Both the position numbers and the translations under genes were made by a program. DNA of 5,356 nt, from contig JACCQV010001135.1 of the NCBI GenBank assembly GCA_013813945.1, positions 1 through 5,356 on the forward strand. The letters run 5' to 3'. Positions 5,182 to 5,356 of the stretch are shown piece by piece. How positions within the stretch are numbered: the stretch's first letter is position 1; the number at the start of each line of letters is the position of its first letter. The notes beneath the pieces were generated by a model. The model was given only the letters and a program-made list of their open reading frames with translations, made no database searches and had not been told where the DNA came from. The stretch is from Deltaproteobacteria bacterium. GTDB taxonomy: Bacteria > Myxococcota_A > Polyangia > Haliangiales > Haliangiaceae.

Positions 5182-5356
5182 GACGCGAGCACCTGCCGCG
5201 CGATGCGGCCAAGCTCGGTGGTGCGATCGCTTGCGATCGACGACAGCAACGCGACGGCGCGATCCTGCTCGCCGACACGCCGCAGATACATCGCCTCGTT
5301 GAGGCGCACGATCGGAAGGTCGCGCGCCTCCGGATCCAGCTGCGCGAGGACCGCGG
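5175..5356 (-). CDS. 3' end of a helical-repeat (TPR-like) protein upstream of the ATPase
   Basis: The minus-strand frame is open from the right edge to TGA at 5177-5175; about 59 residues are visible and the gene begins outside the window. The sequence LPIVRLNEAMYLRRVGEQDRA, then VALLSSIASDRTTELGRIARQVL, forms amphipathic helices with the small and hydrophobic spacing of tetratricopeptide-like repeats (NEAMYLRRVGEQDRAVALL fits one repeat). Third positions are nearly all G or C, so coding is secure. The stop lies inside the ATPase start (GTGCTGA, 5181-5175), a seven-base overlap that predicts a shared transcript and translational coupling. Such a protein could act as a scaffold or adaptor for the ATPase, but that is inferred only from linkage. 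With one partial repeat visible, the family call is tentative. Confidence 0.8.
   Translation of the reverse strand, partial: AVLAQLDPEARDLPIVRLNEAMYLRRVGEQDRAVALLSSIASDRTTELGRIARQVLASC

Noticed and set aside
2111..5306. Shared GCCTCGTTGAGGCG word near 2111-2124 and 5293-5306
   Set aside because: In both places it encodes Leu-Asn-Glu-Ala on the minus strand in unrelated proteins and is nearly self-complementary; coincidence is sufficient.
1..5356. CRISPR array, tRNA or rRNA
   Set aside because: No regularly spaced repeats and no cloverleaf or ribosomal signature were seen on either strand.

Overview
The window is GC-rich throughout, with G or C at most third codon positions and GTG starts on two genes. 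Together with the large AAA+ ATPase, this suggests a high-GC proteobacterium-like chromosome, most plausibly a myxobacterium (Myxococcota). That assignment is an inference from composition and protein style; no ribosomal or other taxonomic marker is present.

Layout. (1) Positions 1-496, plus strand: the 3' end of a beta-rich, probably exported protein with weak resemblance to the alginate O-acetylation accessory protein AlgF, followed by a terminator-like hairpin. (2) About 497-3174: a rearranged accessory zone made largely of gene debris. It holds a frameshifted N-terminal fragment of an IS91-type transposase (minus), an intact type II toxin-antitoxin operon (plus) with a perfect palindromic operator, a decayed sulfotransferase-family gene (minus) whose frame breaks at a CGAG tetranucleotide repeat, a frameshifted C-terminal fragment of an IS91-type transposase (minus), and the C-terminal fragment of a tyrosine recombinase (plus). 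The last two fragments have lost their N-terminal halves at the same few bases and point away from each other, which marks a recombination or deletion junction near 2719-2724. (3) Positions 3175-5356, minus strand: a 668-residue tandem AAA+ ATPase with a degenerate first and an intact second ATPase module. Its GTG start overlaps the stop of an upstream helical-repeat protein that runs off the right edge.

How the parts work together. The two minus-strand genes at the right overlap by seven bases and are very likely one translationally coupled operon. The toxin-antitoxin pair is a self-contained, probably autoregulated operon and the only intact gene set in the debris zone, as expected if selection for the module keeps it while neighbouring mobile elements decay. 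The two IS91 fragments are not collinear: on the minus strand the C-terminal piece lies upstream of the N-terminal piece. They therefore come from two copies or from a rearranged copy. I see no CRISPR array, tRNA or rRNA. I did not find a clearly new system; the most unusual features are the junction between mobile-element fragments, the repeat-associated frame break in the sulfotransferase relic, and the AAA+ ATPase with its coupled partner.
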